From contig NZ_AUFX01000003.1 of assembly GCF_000426725.1 (NCBI RefSeq), positions 248,001 through 312,000 on the forward strand: DNA of 64,000 bases, read 5' to 3'. Source of the stretch: Sporocytophaga myxococcoides DSM 11118. Its GTDB lineage: Bacteria > Bacteroidota > Bacteroidia > Cytophagales > Cytophagaceae. The first letter of the stretch is position 1, and each line of letters starts with the position of its first letter. The position numbers and the translations under genes were made by a program. Below the pieces are notes generated by a model. The model saw only the letters and a list, made by a program, of their open reading frames with translations, made no database searches and was not told the origin of the DNA. Of this stretch, positions 52,822-61,555 are shown one piece after another.

Positions 52822-52914
52822 TGAACAATTTTGAAAAATCCTTAAAACATTTCCTGAATTATTTAGTTTTCAATTGCTTATTTAAAATAACATCCAATTA
52901 AACAAATTGCAAAA

Positions 52915-53442
52915 ATGAAAATGAATCAGTTACTAAAAGTTTTTTCCTTTATTCTTTTCGGAATATTATTTTCGACCAGTGCATTTGCACAAAAGCCAAC
53001 TGAAAATCGTGCAAGTCCTCTTGACAGTGTTAGTGGAAAAGTCGGAAAAGCTAACATTTCCATTAAATATAGCAGTCCTTCAGTAAAAGGCAGAAAGGTC
53101 TGGGGAAGTCTTGTTCCTTATGATCAGGTATGGAGGGCAGGAGCAAATGAAGCTACCGTATTTAAAACCGATCAACCTATAACCATTGACGGTAAAACAC
53201 TTCCTGCAGGAAGTTACTCCTTCTTTGTTATTCCATCAGAAAAAGGTGACTGGACGGCAATCTTCAATAAAACCAGTAACCAATGGGGAGCTTATAAATA
53301 TGATGAAAAACAGGATGCCCTTAGAACTCATGTAAAGGTTCGTAAAACAACATCCCCCAATGAACGTTTGGTTTATAAAATAACTCCAACAGGCTTTTCA
53401 TTGATTTGGGAAAATACTGAAATCCCTGTTGCCATAAAATAA
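52915..53442 (+). CDS. DUF2911 exported protein
   Basis: 175 residues. Signal peptide MKMNQLLKVFSFILFGILF to FAQ (cleavage near residue 25). The mature part is a single DUF2911 domain: ISIKYSSPSVKGRKVWGSLVPYDQVWRAGANEATVF, written here in parts as SVKGRKVWGSL, YDQVWRAGANEAT and GSYSFFVIPSEKGDW. The role of the family is unknown; members are envelope proteins common in Bacteroidota. Another Met at residue 3 is a possible start. It has its own terminator at 53474. Confidence 0.85.
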   Translation: MKMNQLLKVFSFILFGILFSTSAFAQKPTENRASPLDSVSGKVGKANISIKYSSPSVKGRKVWGSLVPYDQVWRAGANEATVFKTDQPITIDGKTLPAGSYSFFVIPSEKGDWTAIFNKTSNQWGAYKYDEKQDALRTHVKVRKTTSPNERLVYKITPTGFSLIWENTEIPVAIK

Positions 53443-53841
53443 TACGTCAAGTTAAAATATTGTATTATTAACAAAGGCTGCTTTAGATGAGGCAGCCTTC
53501 GCTTTTTATATATTAGTATTTATCCCTCAAAAAAACATTCCTAAAAATAATGCTTTTGAACACTGAAAACCAGCAACCATAATGCACTATTTTCCAAATT
53601 ATTACCAGCCAAAGACCTATATTAGAAGGTCAAATTCCATGTCGCAAACAACCCTTATATTGGCAAATTCACACCCTGATTTATTGAGTAAATCAATATA
53701 ATTTTGTATAAAGAATTTTATCTGCAATTTCAATTAATAAAATTAATGGAGTGAACGATATAAGTTTTCTTTAAAAAATAATTTAAGTTGCAAGTTCAAC
53801 TTGAACTTATCTTTCAACAGTAAAATAAAACCATAAAAAAA
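53443..53841. other. Intergenic stretch between DUF2911 and VOC genes
   Basis: Starts with the DUF2911 terminator, followed by AT-rich sequence with a small imperfect palindrome AAGTTCAACTTGAACTT near 53795. No reading frame is supported. It probably holds the promoter for the run of genes beginning at 53842. Confidence 0.5.
53474..53499 (+). terminator. Rho-independent terminator of the DUF2911 gene
   Basis: AAGGCTGC (53474-53481) and GCAGCCTT (53492-53499), an 8-bp stem with a 10-base loop, then CGCTTTTTAT. 31 bases after the stop. Confidence 0.85.
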
Positions 53842-54276
53842 ATGGCTGTAATACATTCTTATCTGACCTTTAATGGAACATGTGAAGAAGCATTCAATTT
53901 TTACAAGTCTGTTTTTGGAGGAGAATTCCCTTCTGTGATGAGATTCAAGGACGTACCATCTGAACATCCGTTGCCGGAAGACGCTAAAGAACAAATTATG
54001 CATATGACTTTACCAATTGGGAAAAATAGTATTCTTATGGGAAGTGATAGTCCTGAAGTATTCGGAGGAGATCCAGTGGTTCCCGGTAATAACTTCTCTG
54101 TGGCTGTAATTGCTGAAAGCGAAGAAGAAGCAAGAAGATTATTTGAAGGATTATCTGCGGGAGGAAAAGTTACCATGCCTCTTGAAAAGGCCTTTTGGGG
54201 AGCTTATTTTGGTATGCTAACAGACAAGTTCGGAATACACTGGATGGTCAACTGTGACCTGGAAAATAAGAACTAA
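53842..54276 (+). CDS. PhnB/YjdN-like VOC-family protein
   Basis: A 144-residue vicinal-oxygen-chelate domain protein of the PhnB (3-demethylubiquinone-9 methyltransferase-like) branch: AVIHSYLTFNGTCEEAFNFY start, FPSVMRFKDVP, IMHMTLPIGKNSILMGSD and the closing GAYFGMLTDKFGIHWMVN. The reaction is unknown. It is the first of a co-directional run that continues with DoxX, SRPBCC, DHFR-like and MATE genes, with gaps of 12-70 bases. Distinct from the smaller VOC protein at 22952. Confidence 0.88.
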   Translation: MAVIHSYLTFNGTCEEAFNFYKSVFGGEFPSVMRFKDVPSEHPLPEDAKEQIMHMTLPIGKNSILMGSDSPEVFGGDPVVPGNNFSVAVIAESEEEARRLFEGLSAGGKVTMPLEKAFWGAYFGMLTDKFGIHWMVNCDLENKN

Positions 54277-54337
54277 AGGTCTAACTTAAATAATAAAAAT
54301 TAATTACTAACCATTTATAACATAACAAAAACAACTT

Positions 54338-54715
54338 ATGAAAATAGCAACAATTGTAGTACGTGTTCTGCTTGGATTTATGATGGCTTTTGCGGGTGCA
54401 GCATTTCTTTTCAAACTTGGACCTCAGCCAGTACTAGCCGGACCGATGAAAACCTTTTTTGAGGGAATTAATGCATCAGTCTACCTGCTTCCGCTGGTAA
54501 AGGTCATTGAACTTGTTTGCGGACTTGCACTTATTACCGGTTTTTTCGCGCCATTGGCAACTGTGATCATTTTTCCGGTAACAGTAAATATTGTATTAGT
54601 CAATGTATTTCTTGCTCCTGAGCAGATTCCTATGGCAATTGCCATACTTGCGGCAAACCTGTTCTTAGCATTTGTATACAGAAAAAATTACGAATCCATA
54701 CTTGCTTTAAGATAA
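54338..54715 (+). CDS. DoxX-family membrane protein
   Basis: 125 residues with four hydrophobic helices (~7-27, ~47-66, ~71-92, ~99-118). Family cues are the start VRVLLGFMMAFAGAAFLF, the middle KVIELVCGLALITGFFAPLA and the closing short basic tail. Integral inner-membrane protein; the DoxX family has been tied to redox and quinone functions but this branch has no defined role. 61 bases after the VOC gene, so probably in the same operon. Confidence 0.82.
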   Translation: MKIATIVVRVLLGFMMAFAGAAFLFKLGPQPVLAGPMKTFFEGINASVYLLPLVKVIELVCGLALITGFFAPLATVIIFPVTVNIVLVNVFLAPEQIPMAIAILAANLFLAFVYRKNYESILALR

Positions 54716-54783
54716 TCCTAAAGATTATTTGATTACTAATCTATTAGTCTCTGGGATCGTAAAGCATTTTAATCAGTAAAGAG

Positions 54784-54999
54784 ATGATAGAAGTATTTAA
54801 AACGAATATATGTGATCAGGCTATGGCAGACATTTTGGTCAGCCTGATCCACAAAAATTTTGAAGGATATCAGGCTAATTTTGACCTTGATGATGAAGAA
54901 AATATCCTTCGGATAAAAAGTGAAAGTGAGTTCAATACAGATTTTCTTATAACCTTTCTCAGTAAACTTGGATGCAATGCGGAAGTTTTACCTGATTAG
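54784..54999 (+). CDS. Small acidic protein, function unknown
   Basis: 71 residues, no signal peptide or membrane helix. The sequence (ADILVSLIHKNFEGYQANFD, LRIKSESEFNTDFLITFLSK) suggests a small alpha/beta ferredoxin-like fold, resembling heavy-metal-associated-like domains without the CxxC motif. Gaps of 68 and 44 bases to its neighbours in the same direction make it a likely operon member. The regular spacing and composition argue that it is a real gene. Confidence 0.65.
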   Translation: MIEVFKTNICDQAMADILVSLIHKNFEGYQANFDLDDEENILRIKSESEFNTDFLITFLSKLGCNAEVLPD

Positions 55000-55043
55000 A
55001 TAGCAAACACAGCTATTGAATAAAAAGAAATCAAAAATATATT

Positions 55044-55469
55044 ATGGCTCACCCATTTGAAATAGAAGCAGTCTTTAAAGCTCCCTCACAGAAAGTCTGG
55101 AAAGCAATTACAGACAAGGATGAAATGAAAAACTGGTATTTCAACCTTGCCGACTTTAAACCTGAACCAGGATTTGAATTCAGGTTTAAAGGAGGAAAGG
55201 ATCCTGATCATCAATACACTCATGTTTGTAAGATCATAGAAGTATCTGCAGGCAAAAAGCTGGCTTATAGCTGGACCTACGAAGGCTATCAAGGATATAC
55301 AATTGTTACATTAGACATTTCTGAAGAAGGAGTAAATACAAGGCTAAAGCTTACACATGAAGGCCTGGAGACCTTCCCTGATAATGTTCCGGATTTCGCA
55401 AGGGAAAACTTTGCACAAGGCTGGAATTACATTATAGGAACATCATTAAAAGAATATTTGGAAAAATAA
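55044..55469 (+). CDS. SRPBCC/AHSA1-family protein
   Basis: A 141-residue START-like domain: HPFEIEAVFKAPSQKVWKAI, MKNWYFNLADFKPEPGFEF, KLAYSWTYEGYQG and the terminal helix ENFAQGWNYIIGTSLKEYLEK. It binds a hydrophobic ligand or acts as an Hsp90-activator homolog; the precise role is unknown. The next gene (DHFR-like) starts 11 bases later, so the two are co-translated. Distant paralog of the SRPBCC protein at 35976. Confidence 0.86.
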   Translation: MAHPFEIEAVFKAPSQKVWKAITDKDEMKNWYFNLADFKPEPGFEFRFKGGKDPDHQYTHVCKIIEVSAGKKLAYSWTYEGYQGYTIVTLDISEEGVNTRLKLTHEGLETFPDNVPDFARENFAQGWNYIIGTSLKEYLEK

Positions 55470-55480
55470 ATATCACAGCT

Positions 55481-56035
55481 ATGAGAAAACTAATATTTCA
55501 GATGATGATTTCTGTGGATGGTCTATATGAAGGTCCAAATAAGGAAATAGACTGGCATAATGTAGATGAAGAATTCAACGAATATGCAATTGACCTTCTT
55601 AACAATCTCGATATTTTACTTTTCGGGAGAATTACTTATGAACTGATGGCAAGCTACTGGCCTACCTCAAATGCAATTAACGATGATCCTATTGTGGCCG
55701 AAAGAATGAATAGCCTATCTAAAATAGTATTTTCAAAAAAGCTGAAATCCGCAAACTGGCAGAATACCAAAGTTGTAAATGAAAACATCAATGAGGTGGT
55801 CATGAACCTGAAAAAAGAACAAGGAAAAGATATGGCTATATTTGGCAGCTCAGACCTTGCCCTTACTTTTATTAAGCATAATCTGATAGATGAATATAGA
55901 ATAATGGTAAATCCTCTCGTTTTAGGAAAAGGGAAAAGGCTCTTTGAAGGGATCACGAATAAGCTGAATTTAAATCTGAAATCAGCTAAAACATTTAAAT
56001 CCGGGAATGTCATGCTTTGCTATGAAGCATTCTAA
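55481..56035 (+). CDS. Dihydrofolate reductase-family (RibD C-terminal-like) protein
   Basis: 184 residues with the same layout as the 35087 protein: MRKLIFQMMISVDGLYEGPNKEIDW, split here as MRKLIFQMMISVDGLYEGP; LLFGRITYELMASYWPT; DMAIFGSSDLALTFIKH; and NPLVLGKGKRLFEGI. A predicted NADPH-dependent reductase with unknown substrate. It sits 11 bases after the SRPBCC gene and 29 bases before the MATE gene, within a tight operon. Confidence 0.86.
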   Translation: MRKLIFQMMISVDGLYEGPNKEIDWHNVDEEFNEYAIDLLNNLDILLFGRITYELMASYWPTSNAINDDPIVAERMNSLSKIVFSKKLKSANWQNTKVVNENINEVVMNLKKEQGKDMAIFGSSDLALTFIKHNLIDEYRIMVNPLVLGKGKRLFEGITNKLNLNLKSAKTFKSGNVMLCYEAF

Positions 56036-56064
56036 TGGATAAAACATATTATTGAATTTTAAAA

Positions 56065-57453
56065 ATGATTACATTAAATAACTCACGCAAAGTATTTGCT
56101 ATCATAAAGCAATCTTTGAACGGAGAACATCAGGATTTCACATCCGGAAATATTTCTAAAGCTGTTGTACTATTAGCTATTCCAATGATACTAGAGCTTA
56201 GTCTGGAAAGCGTATTTGCTGTAGTAGACATGTTTTTTGTAAGTAAACTAGGTAAAAACGCAATAGCAACAGTTGGTTTAACTGAATCTTTTATCACGCT
56301 TATTTACTCATTAGCGATAGGTCTAAGCACTGCGGCTACTGCTATTGTTGCAAGAAGGATCGGCGAAAAAAATCTTGAAGCAGCTGCACATTCCGGGGCT
56401 CAATCGATATTAATTTCCACAATCATTACCATTCCTATAACCATTGCAGGTATTTTTTATGCAAAAGAAATACTTGCACTTATGGGAGCTGATAAAGACG
56501 TAATAGCTGAAGGGGCCATATTCACTCAGATTATGCTGGGAGGAAGTCTCGCCATCATGTTATTATTTCTCATCAACGGAATTTTCCGGGGAGCTGGTGA
56601 TGCATCAATGGCAATGAAAAGCCTTTGGATTGCCAGTTTCACTAATATCGTCCTCTGCCCTATTTTGATATACTTCTGGGGATTAAAAGGTGCAGCTATT
56701 GCAACTGTAATAGGAAGAAGCAGTGGAGTATTGTATCAGGTATATCACCTGATGAAGGGAAACGGAATAATAAAGTTTTGCAAAGAACACTTTGATTTTG
56801 ACAAGGAAATTATAAAATCATTGACCAATGTTGCTTGGCCTGCCACATTTCAGTTCCTTATAGCAAGCGGAAGCTGGATCGTTATCACAAGACTGGTGGC
56901 AGAGCTGGATGGCACTGCTGCATCTGCCGGCTACCAGATTGCTTTCCGTAACTTTGTTTTCTTTATTTTGCCTGCATGGGGACTTAGCAATGCTGCTGCA
57001 ACCCTTGTGGGACAAAATCTTGGAGCAAAGGAATTTGAAAGAGCTGAACAAAGTGTACTTATTGCTACAAAGTACAACAGTATTTTCACAGGATTGGTTA
57101 TGATCTTATTTTTGTTCTTCTCTGAACCTATTGTAAGATTTTTCAGTACCGATGAACAAGTAATAAAATACGGAGTCGAGTCGTTGCAAATTATTGGAGG
57201 AGGTTATATATTCTACGGAATCGGAATGGTTATGACATCAGCCTTAAATGGAGCTGGTGATACGAAGATACCAACTATCATCAACATCATTTGCTTTTGG
57301 GTATTTCAGATTCCCTTCGCCTATTTTCTTGCGAAAGGATTAGATATGAAATCTGCAGGAGCAATCATCGCGGTTCCGGTAGCACAAGCTCTTATAGCCC
57401 TTCTTTCCTGGTATTACTTTAACAAGGGAAGATGGAAAGAGATAAAAGTTTAA
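56065..57453 (+). CDS. MATE-family multidrug efflux transporter
   Basis: A 462-residue inner-membrane antiporter with 12 predicted helices in two homologous halves. The first half opens with NISKAVVLLAIPMILELSLE and VDMFFVSKLGKNAIATVGL; the second with SLTNVAWPATFQFLIASGSW; the MATE signature GAGDASMAMKS and its second copy GAGDTKIPTII appear at the equivalent places (~182 and ~396). It exports cationic or aromatic compounds by Na+ or H+ exchange. It is the last gene of the 53.8-57.5 kb run and ends with a terminator. A MepB-like gene lies 2.2 kb further on, but the two are not adjacent. Confidence 0.9.
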   Translation: MITLNNSRKVFAIIKQSLNGEHQDFTSGNISKAVVLLAIPMILELSLESVFAVVDMFFVSKLGKNAIATVGLTESFITLIYSLAIGLSTAATAIVARRIGEKNLEAAAHSGAQSILISTIITIPITIAGIFYAKEILALMGADKDVIAEGAIFTQIMLGGSLAIMLLFLINGIFRGAGDASMAMKSLWIASFTNIVLCPILIYFWGLKGAAIATVIGRSSGVLYQVYHLMKGNGIIKFCKEHFDFDKEIIKSLTNVAWPATFQFLIASGSWIVITRLVAELDGTAASAGYQIAFRNFVFFILPAWGLSNAAATLVGQNLGAKEFERAEQSVLIATKYNSIFTGLVMILFLFFSEPIVRFFSTDEQVIKYGVESLQIIGGGYIFYGIGMVMTSALNGAGDTKIPTIINIICFWVFQIPFAYFLAKGLDMKSAGAIIAVPVAQALIALLSWYYFNKGRWKEIKV

Positions 57454-57475
57454 AGTATTTACTACATATGGCATT

Positions 57476-57513
57476 ACAAAAGCTTCGGAAATATTAACAT
57501 CCGGAGCTTTTGT
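57476..57513 (+). terminator. Terminator of the MATE gene run
   Basis: ACAAAAGCTTCGG (57476-57488) and CCGGAGCTTTTGT (57501-57513), a 13-bp stem with one mismatch and a 12-base loop, followed by ATTTTAAG; 22 bases after the stop. Confidence 0.8.
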
Positions 57514-57649
57514 ATTTTAAGCCTCTCTACTTTCAATCAAACTGCAACCTTCAAATACACTTTAACATCAGTAAAAAATATATATTTTTATAATACTTTT
57601 GAAACTGTTGATTTAATAGATTTTTAAAAACACTAATAATTTGAGCTTA

Positions 57650-58321
57650 ATGACAATTAAATCTAAAATTTATTTTATAGTATTAATCCTGGGCATTATA
57701 AGCAGTATTCCTGCTCAATGCCAGAGCTCTATAGAAGTTGTTAAATCAAATCTCACAGAAAATCTTAAAAATAAATTACCAGACAAATCATGGAGTATTG
57801 AAAATAAATCTGATGAAATAGTAATCCGGTTCTCAGAGACCTTTTTTATTAACGCGTCTATCAGTCCTGTATATAACAGGAATGGCATTTATAACAAACC
57901 CGACACGATTAAGATAAGAATAACACTCGAAGATAACTGGTCACAAAGAAAGATTGATTCTATCAGACAAAAGAATAATATGGTTATTGAGCCACTTAAA
58001 CAAAGATTCATAGCCCATTATGATAGTTTAGAGTGGAAGTATGTAAAATTAAATCCTAATATGTTTTTAGAACGACCCTATGCTTATTTACAAAATTGGC
58101 AAGTATTGAATGAAAGAGAAAGACAAGCCATTAAAAAAGTTATCATCTTACCTGATAACTTAATTGGAAAAATTGGAATTTTCGTTCATTCAGATTATGA
58201 ACCAGGAGCAGGTATGGAAATGGAACCGTCAGAAATTAATCAAAGGGTTTTGACAGCCTATAAATCATTTGAAGAGATATTAGGACAAAGTGCATTATTT
58301 AAAGCTGATGAAAGATATTAA
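57650..58321 (+). CDS. Exported protein, function unknown
   Basis: 223 residues from the ATG at 57650; a TTG at 57641 would add three residues before the signal. Signal peptide to about residue 24 (SSIPAQCQ). The mature part is helical and charged with DNWSQRKIDSIRQKNNMV, VKLNPNMFLERPYAYLQNW and a conserved-looking C-terminal half (VIILPDNLIGKIGIFVHSDY, EPGAGMEMEPSEINQ). No family is recognised. It stands alone between two terminators or hairpins. Confidence 0.65.
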   Translation: MTIKSKIYFIVLILGIISSIPAQCQSSIEVVKSNLTENLKNKLPDKSWSIENKSDEIVIRFSETFFINASISPVYNRNGIYNKPDTIKIRITLEDNWSQRKIDSIRQKNNMVIEPLKQRFIAHYDSLEWKYVKLNPNMFLERPYAYLQNWQVLNERERQAIKKVIILPDNLIGKIGIFVHSDYEPGAGMEMEPSEINQRVLTAYKSFEEILGQSALFKADERY

Positions 58322-58360
58322 AGAACTTTAAGCTTCAGCTCTCAACAATACCTGTCTATT

Positions 58361-58798
58361 TTATATAGCCAGCTGAGAAGGTTTAAGAAATTTCTTTGGC
58401 ATTAAAGAAAAAATAATAGTGATAAGTGAAGCGACGACCTGAGTAATTAGAATTGAATAATAGGAAAAATTGTAAGAAACAATTTTTACATCAAGATGAA
58501 GATTCATAATCAACCATAGTAAAGCAGTAGTAAGTATCCCTAACCCTCCCCAAAAGAACAAAAGAAACTTACCATAAACCGAACCTGATATATTACTGAA
58601 TATAAAAAATAGAAATATTGAGACTAAAGGGTAAAGAGCTGTTAATGCAATAAGCGTCTCCTCTCTGTATCCCTCATTTATAATTAAGTAAATCAATGAA
58701 TTCTTTTGATTAATGCCATGATCAAAACTTACATATGGCAAAATTAAATTCACACAAACCAATAAAAATATCAGAATAAATAATAAAATTTTTTTCAT
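58361..58798 (-). CDS. Small membrane protein, function unknown
   Basis: 145 residues from the ATG at 58798 (MKKILLFILIFLL); an upstream ATG at 58831 adds 11 polar residues. Four hydrophobic segments (~4-24, ~51-73, ~83-106, ~115-137) suggest an integral inner-membrane protein with short loops. No motif is recognised. The gene is convergent to the one at 57650 and alone on its strand. Confidence 0.65.
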   Translation of the reverse strand: MKKILLFILIFLLVCVNLILPYVSFDHGINQKNSLIYLIINEGYREETLIALTALYPLVSIFLFFIFSNISGSVYGKFLLFFWGGLGILTTALLWLIMNLHLDVKIVSYNFSYYSILITQVVASLITIIFSLMPKKFLKPSQLAI

Positions 58799-58907
58799 TG
58801 TACTTTCGTTTCTCTTAGTTAAATGCCCCACTCTGACATTTTCATAAATACAAATTTAATAAAAATTATTAAGATATGTAAAGGAAAACGGTACTGCACA
58901 GAAAATG

Positions 58908-58934
58908 AAGGGCGATATAAATTATATCACCCTT
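58908..58934. repeat. Small inverted repeat
   Basis: AAGGG-GATATAA and TTATATC-CCCTT with single-base offsets, around one central base. It lies between the two membrane-protein genes on the minus strand and could be a terminator of the methyltransferase gene at 59053-59496 or a member of the CCCTT-type repeats. Confidence 0.4.
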
Positions 58935-59052
58935 TCAAGATTTGAATCTTATCAGCTTCCTCTAATAGACAAAACCTGATTTAACTGTCAACCTCATTAT
59001 ATATCCCCACAGCATGATCAGAAGTATTAAGGAGTCAGCACTATCTTAACTT

Positions 59053-59496
59053 TCATATCCATCTCCTGACTTTTCCCTTATACACTCTGTAGGCTTCACC
59101 AAATTGCATTTCCATAAACCTTTCCTCAAATGGAATATACCATATATTTGATATTATAACGTAAGATAGTACGACTACATGTACTGACAATGAACCCATA
59201 ACTATTCCCAAACCAAGAAGCATAAGCGTAAACGATAAATAAATAGGATTTCTGCTATATTGAAATATACCACTTGTAATTAAAAGATTGGGCTTTTTAA
59301 AAGTATGTATCTCCGTACCTATCTTCTTGAATGTATTAGCTACCTTACAGGAAATGGTTAATCCGATAAGAATAAACAATACACCCAGGTAGTTAAATGG
59401 AGGAAAAAATAAGGTCATAACTGGAATTATGAAATGTAATACTATTATCATAAAAGATAACACAACTAGTAAAAAAGGTGGAATTAATTTTTGCAT
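59053..59496 (-). CDS. Isoprenylcysteine carboxyl methyltransferase-like membrane protein
   Basis: 147 residues. Several helices, with the C-terminal ICMT/PEMT signature: TSGIFQYSRNPIYLSFTLML (~75-94), then PFEERFMEMQFGEAYRVYKG and the basic end VRRWI. Bacterial members of this integral membrane family methylate lipids or isoprenoid-linked substrates with SAM; the actual substrate is unknown. The gene is monocistronic. Confidence 0.82.
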   Translation of the reverse strand: MQKLIPPFLLVVLSFMIIVLHFIIPVMTLFFPPFNYLGVLFILIGLTISCKVANTFKKIGTEIHTFKKPNLLITSGIFQYSRNPIYLSFTLMLLGLGIVMGSLSVHVVVLSYVIISNIWYIPFEERFMEMQFGEAYRVYKGKVRRWI

Positions 59497-59701
59497 GGCG
59501 TTTATATTTTTTACAAAATTATTTCAGCCTTATTTCAAAAGCATTAACATATGTTTATGAATCTCTTTTTTATACTGGAATCCAGCATTACACGGTATTC
59601 ATAACAACAGTATAGTTATAATATTGCAGCCATTACCTACAGTTAAACGAATCAAATCAAAAGCTTATAGTTTACTTTTAATCAAATAGGTTTACTTTTG
59701 C

Positions 59702-60259
59702 ATGAGCAAAAATCAAAATAATATATACAACATGCACACATCGAAGAACCTGCCTGAAGACCTTTTTATTGCTCAGGAACATATCTACAATCTTTGTGGC
59801 TTCAAATGCTCCTCTCTACAGGTTGAACCTGAAAGTGCTGAATACGGGGCCTGTCAATTAACCATTAATAAAAATCAAATCATCTTCCGAATAGCCAAAA
59901 CAACACCAACCAAAAGCGGGCAATTTGTTACTATATGGAAAAGGATTGGCAATGGGCCTATACAGCCATATGATTTTTCTGATGACTTTGATTTAATTGT
60001 TATAAGCACCAGAAAAGACAATCTCCTGGGGCAATTTGTATTTCCCAAATCAATCTTATTGACAAAAGGAATAATTTCAGGAAATAATAAAGACGGAAAA
60101 AGAGGGATCAGAGTATACCCACCATGGGAACCTGTTACAAGTAAGCAAGCTGAAAAAACACAAGCATGGCAGTTGCAATATTTCCTCTGGATTCAAGGTG
60201 GCCCAAATGTTGATGTAGAAAGAGCCGTCAAGTTATACCAAAAAGGGGCAAATCTTTAA
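59702..60259 (+). CDS. MepB-family protein
   Basis: 185 residues. Strong family pattern: VEPESAEYGACQLTINKNQI, FRIAKTTPTKSGQFVTIWKR, GPIQPYDFSDDFDLIVI, GQFVFPKSILLTKGIIS, GKRGIRVYPPWEPV, and the end KTQAWQLQYFL. The family is named for the third gene of the staphylococcal mepRAB locus; the molecular role is unknown. A second Met at residue 11 is an alternative start. There is no operon partner. Confidence 0.85.
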   Translation: MSKNQNNIYNMHTSKNLPEDLFIAQEHIYNLCGFKCSSLQVEPESAEYGACQLTINKNQIIFRIAKTTPTKSGQFVTIWKRIGNGPIQPYDFSDDFDLIVISTRKDNLLGQFVFPKSILLTKGIISGNNKDGKRGIRVYPPWEPVTSKQAEKTQAWQLQYFLWIQGGPNVDVERAVKLYQKGANL

Positions 60260-60546
60260 TCGTAAAAAGTTTAATAAATATTTAATATTCAGAAGGATGA
60301 CATCAACAGTGGTTACAGAACTGTTCCTCGGTGCACTCCTAAAATATCTCACTGAATTATGTCTGTTCGACGGGTAACATCCTTCCTACCATGATCCAAT
60401 TCTAGTCATAGCCAGTAAAATTATTCTTCCGTTTTCATTTTTTCGAATAGAAGCTGATTTAACAAATGAAATTAGAGGATATAAACTCAGTATCTGGATG
60501 ATCAAATGACTAACAATATGATACTTTAATATAACTATTAACTTTT

Positions 60547-61344
60547 ATGAGACTAATAATAACCTTCATACTTTTAGGCTTTGCCATTGGAAGTAACTCT
60601 CAAATAATTCAAAAACCAGACTCCTCTACTCAAATTGACTCAACAATTAAAACCATTCACATCTTCGTAGCTCTTTGTGATAATAAATATCAGGGAATTG
60701 TACCTGTACCTGCTAAAATTGGTAATGGTCAGGATTCTAATAACAATTTATATTGGAGTTGTGGATTTGGAATAAAAACCTACTTTAAGAAGAGTAAAGA
60801 ATGGAAACTTATAAAGGTTCAAAAAATAGATTCAACTAGACTGGAAAGGTTAGTATTTAAGCATACTACTAAAAATTACTATCTGATTGCAGATGCATAT
60901 AATGGTCGATACATCAAGGAATGTACCATTGACTTTCTCAGAAGTAGTTCAGGTCAATTGAAAGATACAATAAGGATTAATAATAAAGTAATTGGAATAT
61001 CAGGAAACGCAGAACTAGCGGCATATATAGGGCACAATGGACTCATGGATTTTCAATTATCCGAAGCTTTCAAAAATACAGATAATAAAACAAGAGATGT
61101 AATCATCTTAGCATGCATCAGTAAAAATTATTACTCAGCTCATCTAAAATCTGCAAAGGTTAATCCAATAGTATGGACAACAGGATTTATGTGTCCGGAA
61201 GCATATACTATTCACGATGCTATAACTGGATATCTAAATAATGAATCGAATGAAAAAATAAGGACAAGAGCTGCATTGGCTTATTCTAAGTATCAGAAAT
61301 GCAGTGAAAAAGCCGCCAGAAATCTATTGGTGACGGGATGGTGA
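60547..61344 (+). CDS. Exported protein with possible clan CD (caspase/CHAT-like) fold
   Basis: 265 residues. Signal peptide (1-19, GSNSQ). The mature part begins IHIFVALCDNKYQGIVPVPA and GNGQDSNNNLYW. The middle has a His-containing block AAYIGHNGLMDF (His163) followed 27 residues later by a hydrophobic strand ending in Cys, RDVIILACIS (Cys190): the H-G ... hydrophobic-AC arrangement seen in clan CD peptidases. The C-terminal part (VWTTGFMCPEAYTIHDAI, then RTRAALAYSKYQKCS) is conserved-looking. No peptidase function is proven and the loops are shorter than in known families. Probably periplasmic or secreted. It stands alone; its stop is 211 bases before the next gene. Confidence 0.65.
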   Translation: MRLIITFILLGFAIGSNSQIIQKPDSSTQIDSTIKTIHIFVALCDNKYQGIVPVPAKIGNGQDSNNNLYWSCGFGIKTYFKKSKEWKLIKVQKIDSTRLERLVFKHTTKNYYLIADAYNGRYIKECTIDFLRSSSGQLKDTIRINNKVIGISGNAELAAYIGHNGLMDFQLSEAFKNTDNKTRDVIILACISKNYYSAHLKSAKVNPIVWTTGFMCPEAYTIHDAITGYLNNESNEKIRTRAALAYSKYQKCSEKAARNLLVTGW

Positions 61345-61555
61345 TATGAACCTAAGAACATAATTTAAACGATTAGACTGCATTTTTAAAACTACTAAAA
61401 TTCATTTTTCAGACACCATATTCAACACCCGAATCAATTAAGTATCAACCAAAAAAACAATTGATTATTTACTTTCTTTAAAAATTCAAACCACTCTTCA
61501 AAAAAATAACTCTTCTTTAGTATCTTGCAAAGTTCAATTACCTTTTTAGAATTAC

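Noticed and set aside
56065-60259. MATE transporter and MepB-like protein as a mepRAB-type efflux operon
   Set aside because: They are 2.2 kb apart with terminators and opposite-strand genes between them, and no MarR-type regulator is present.
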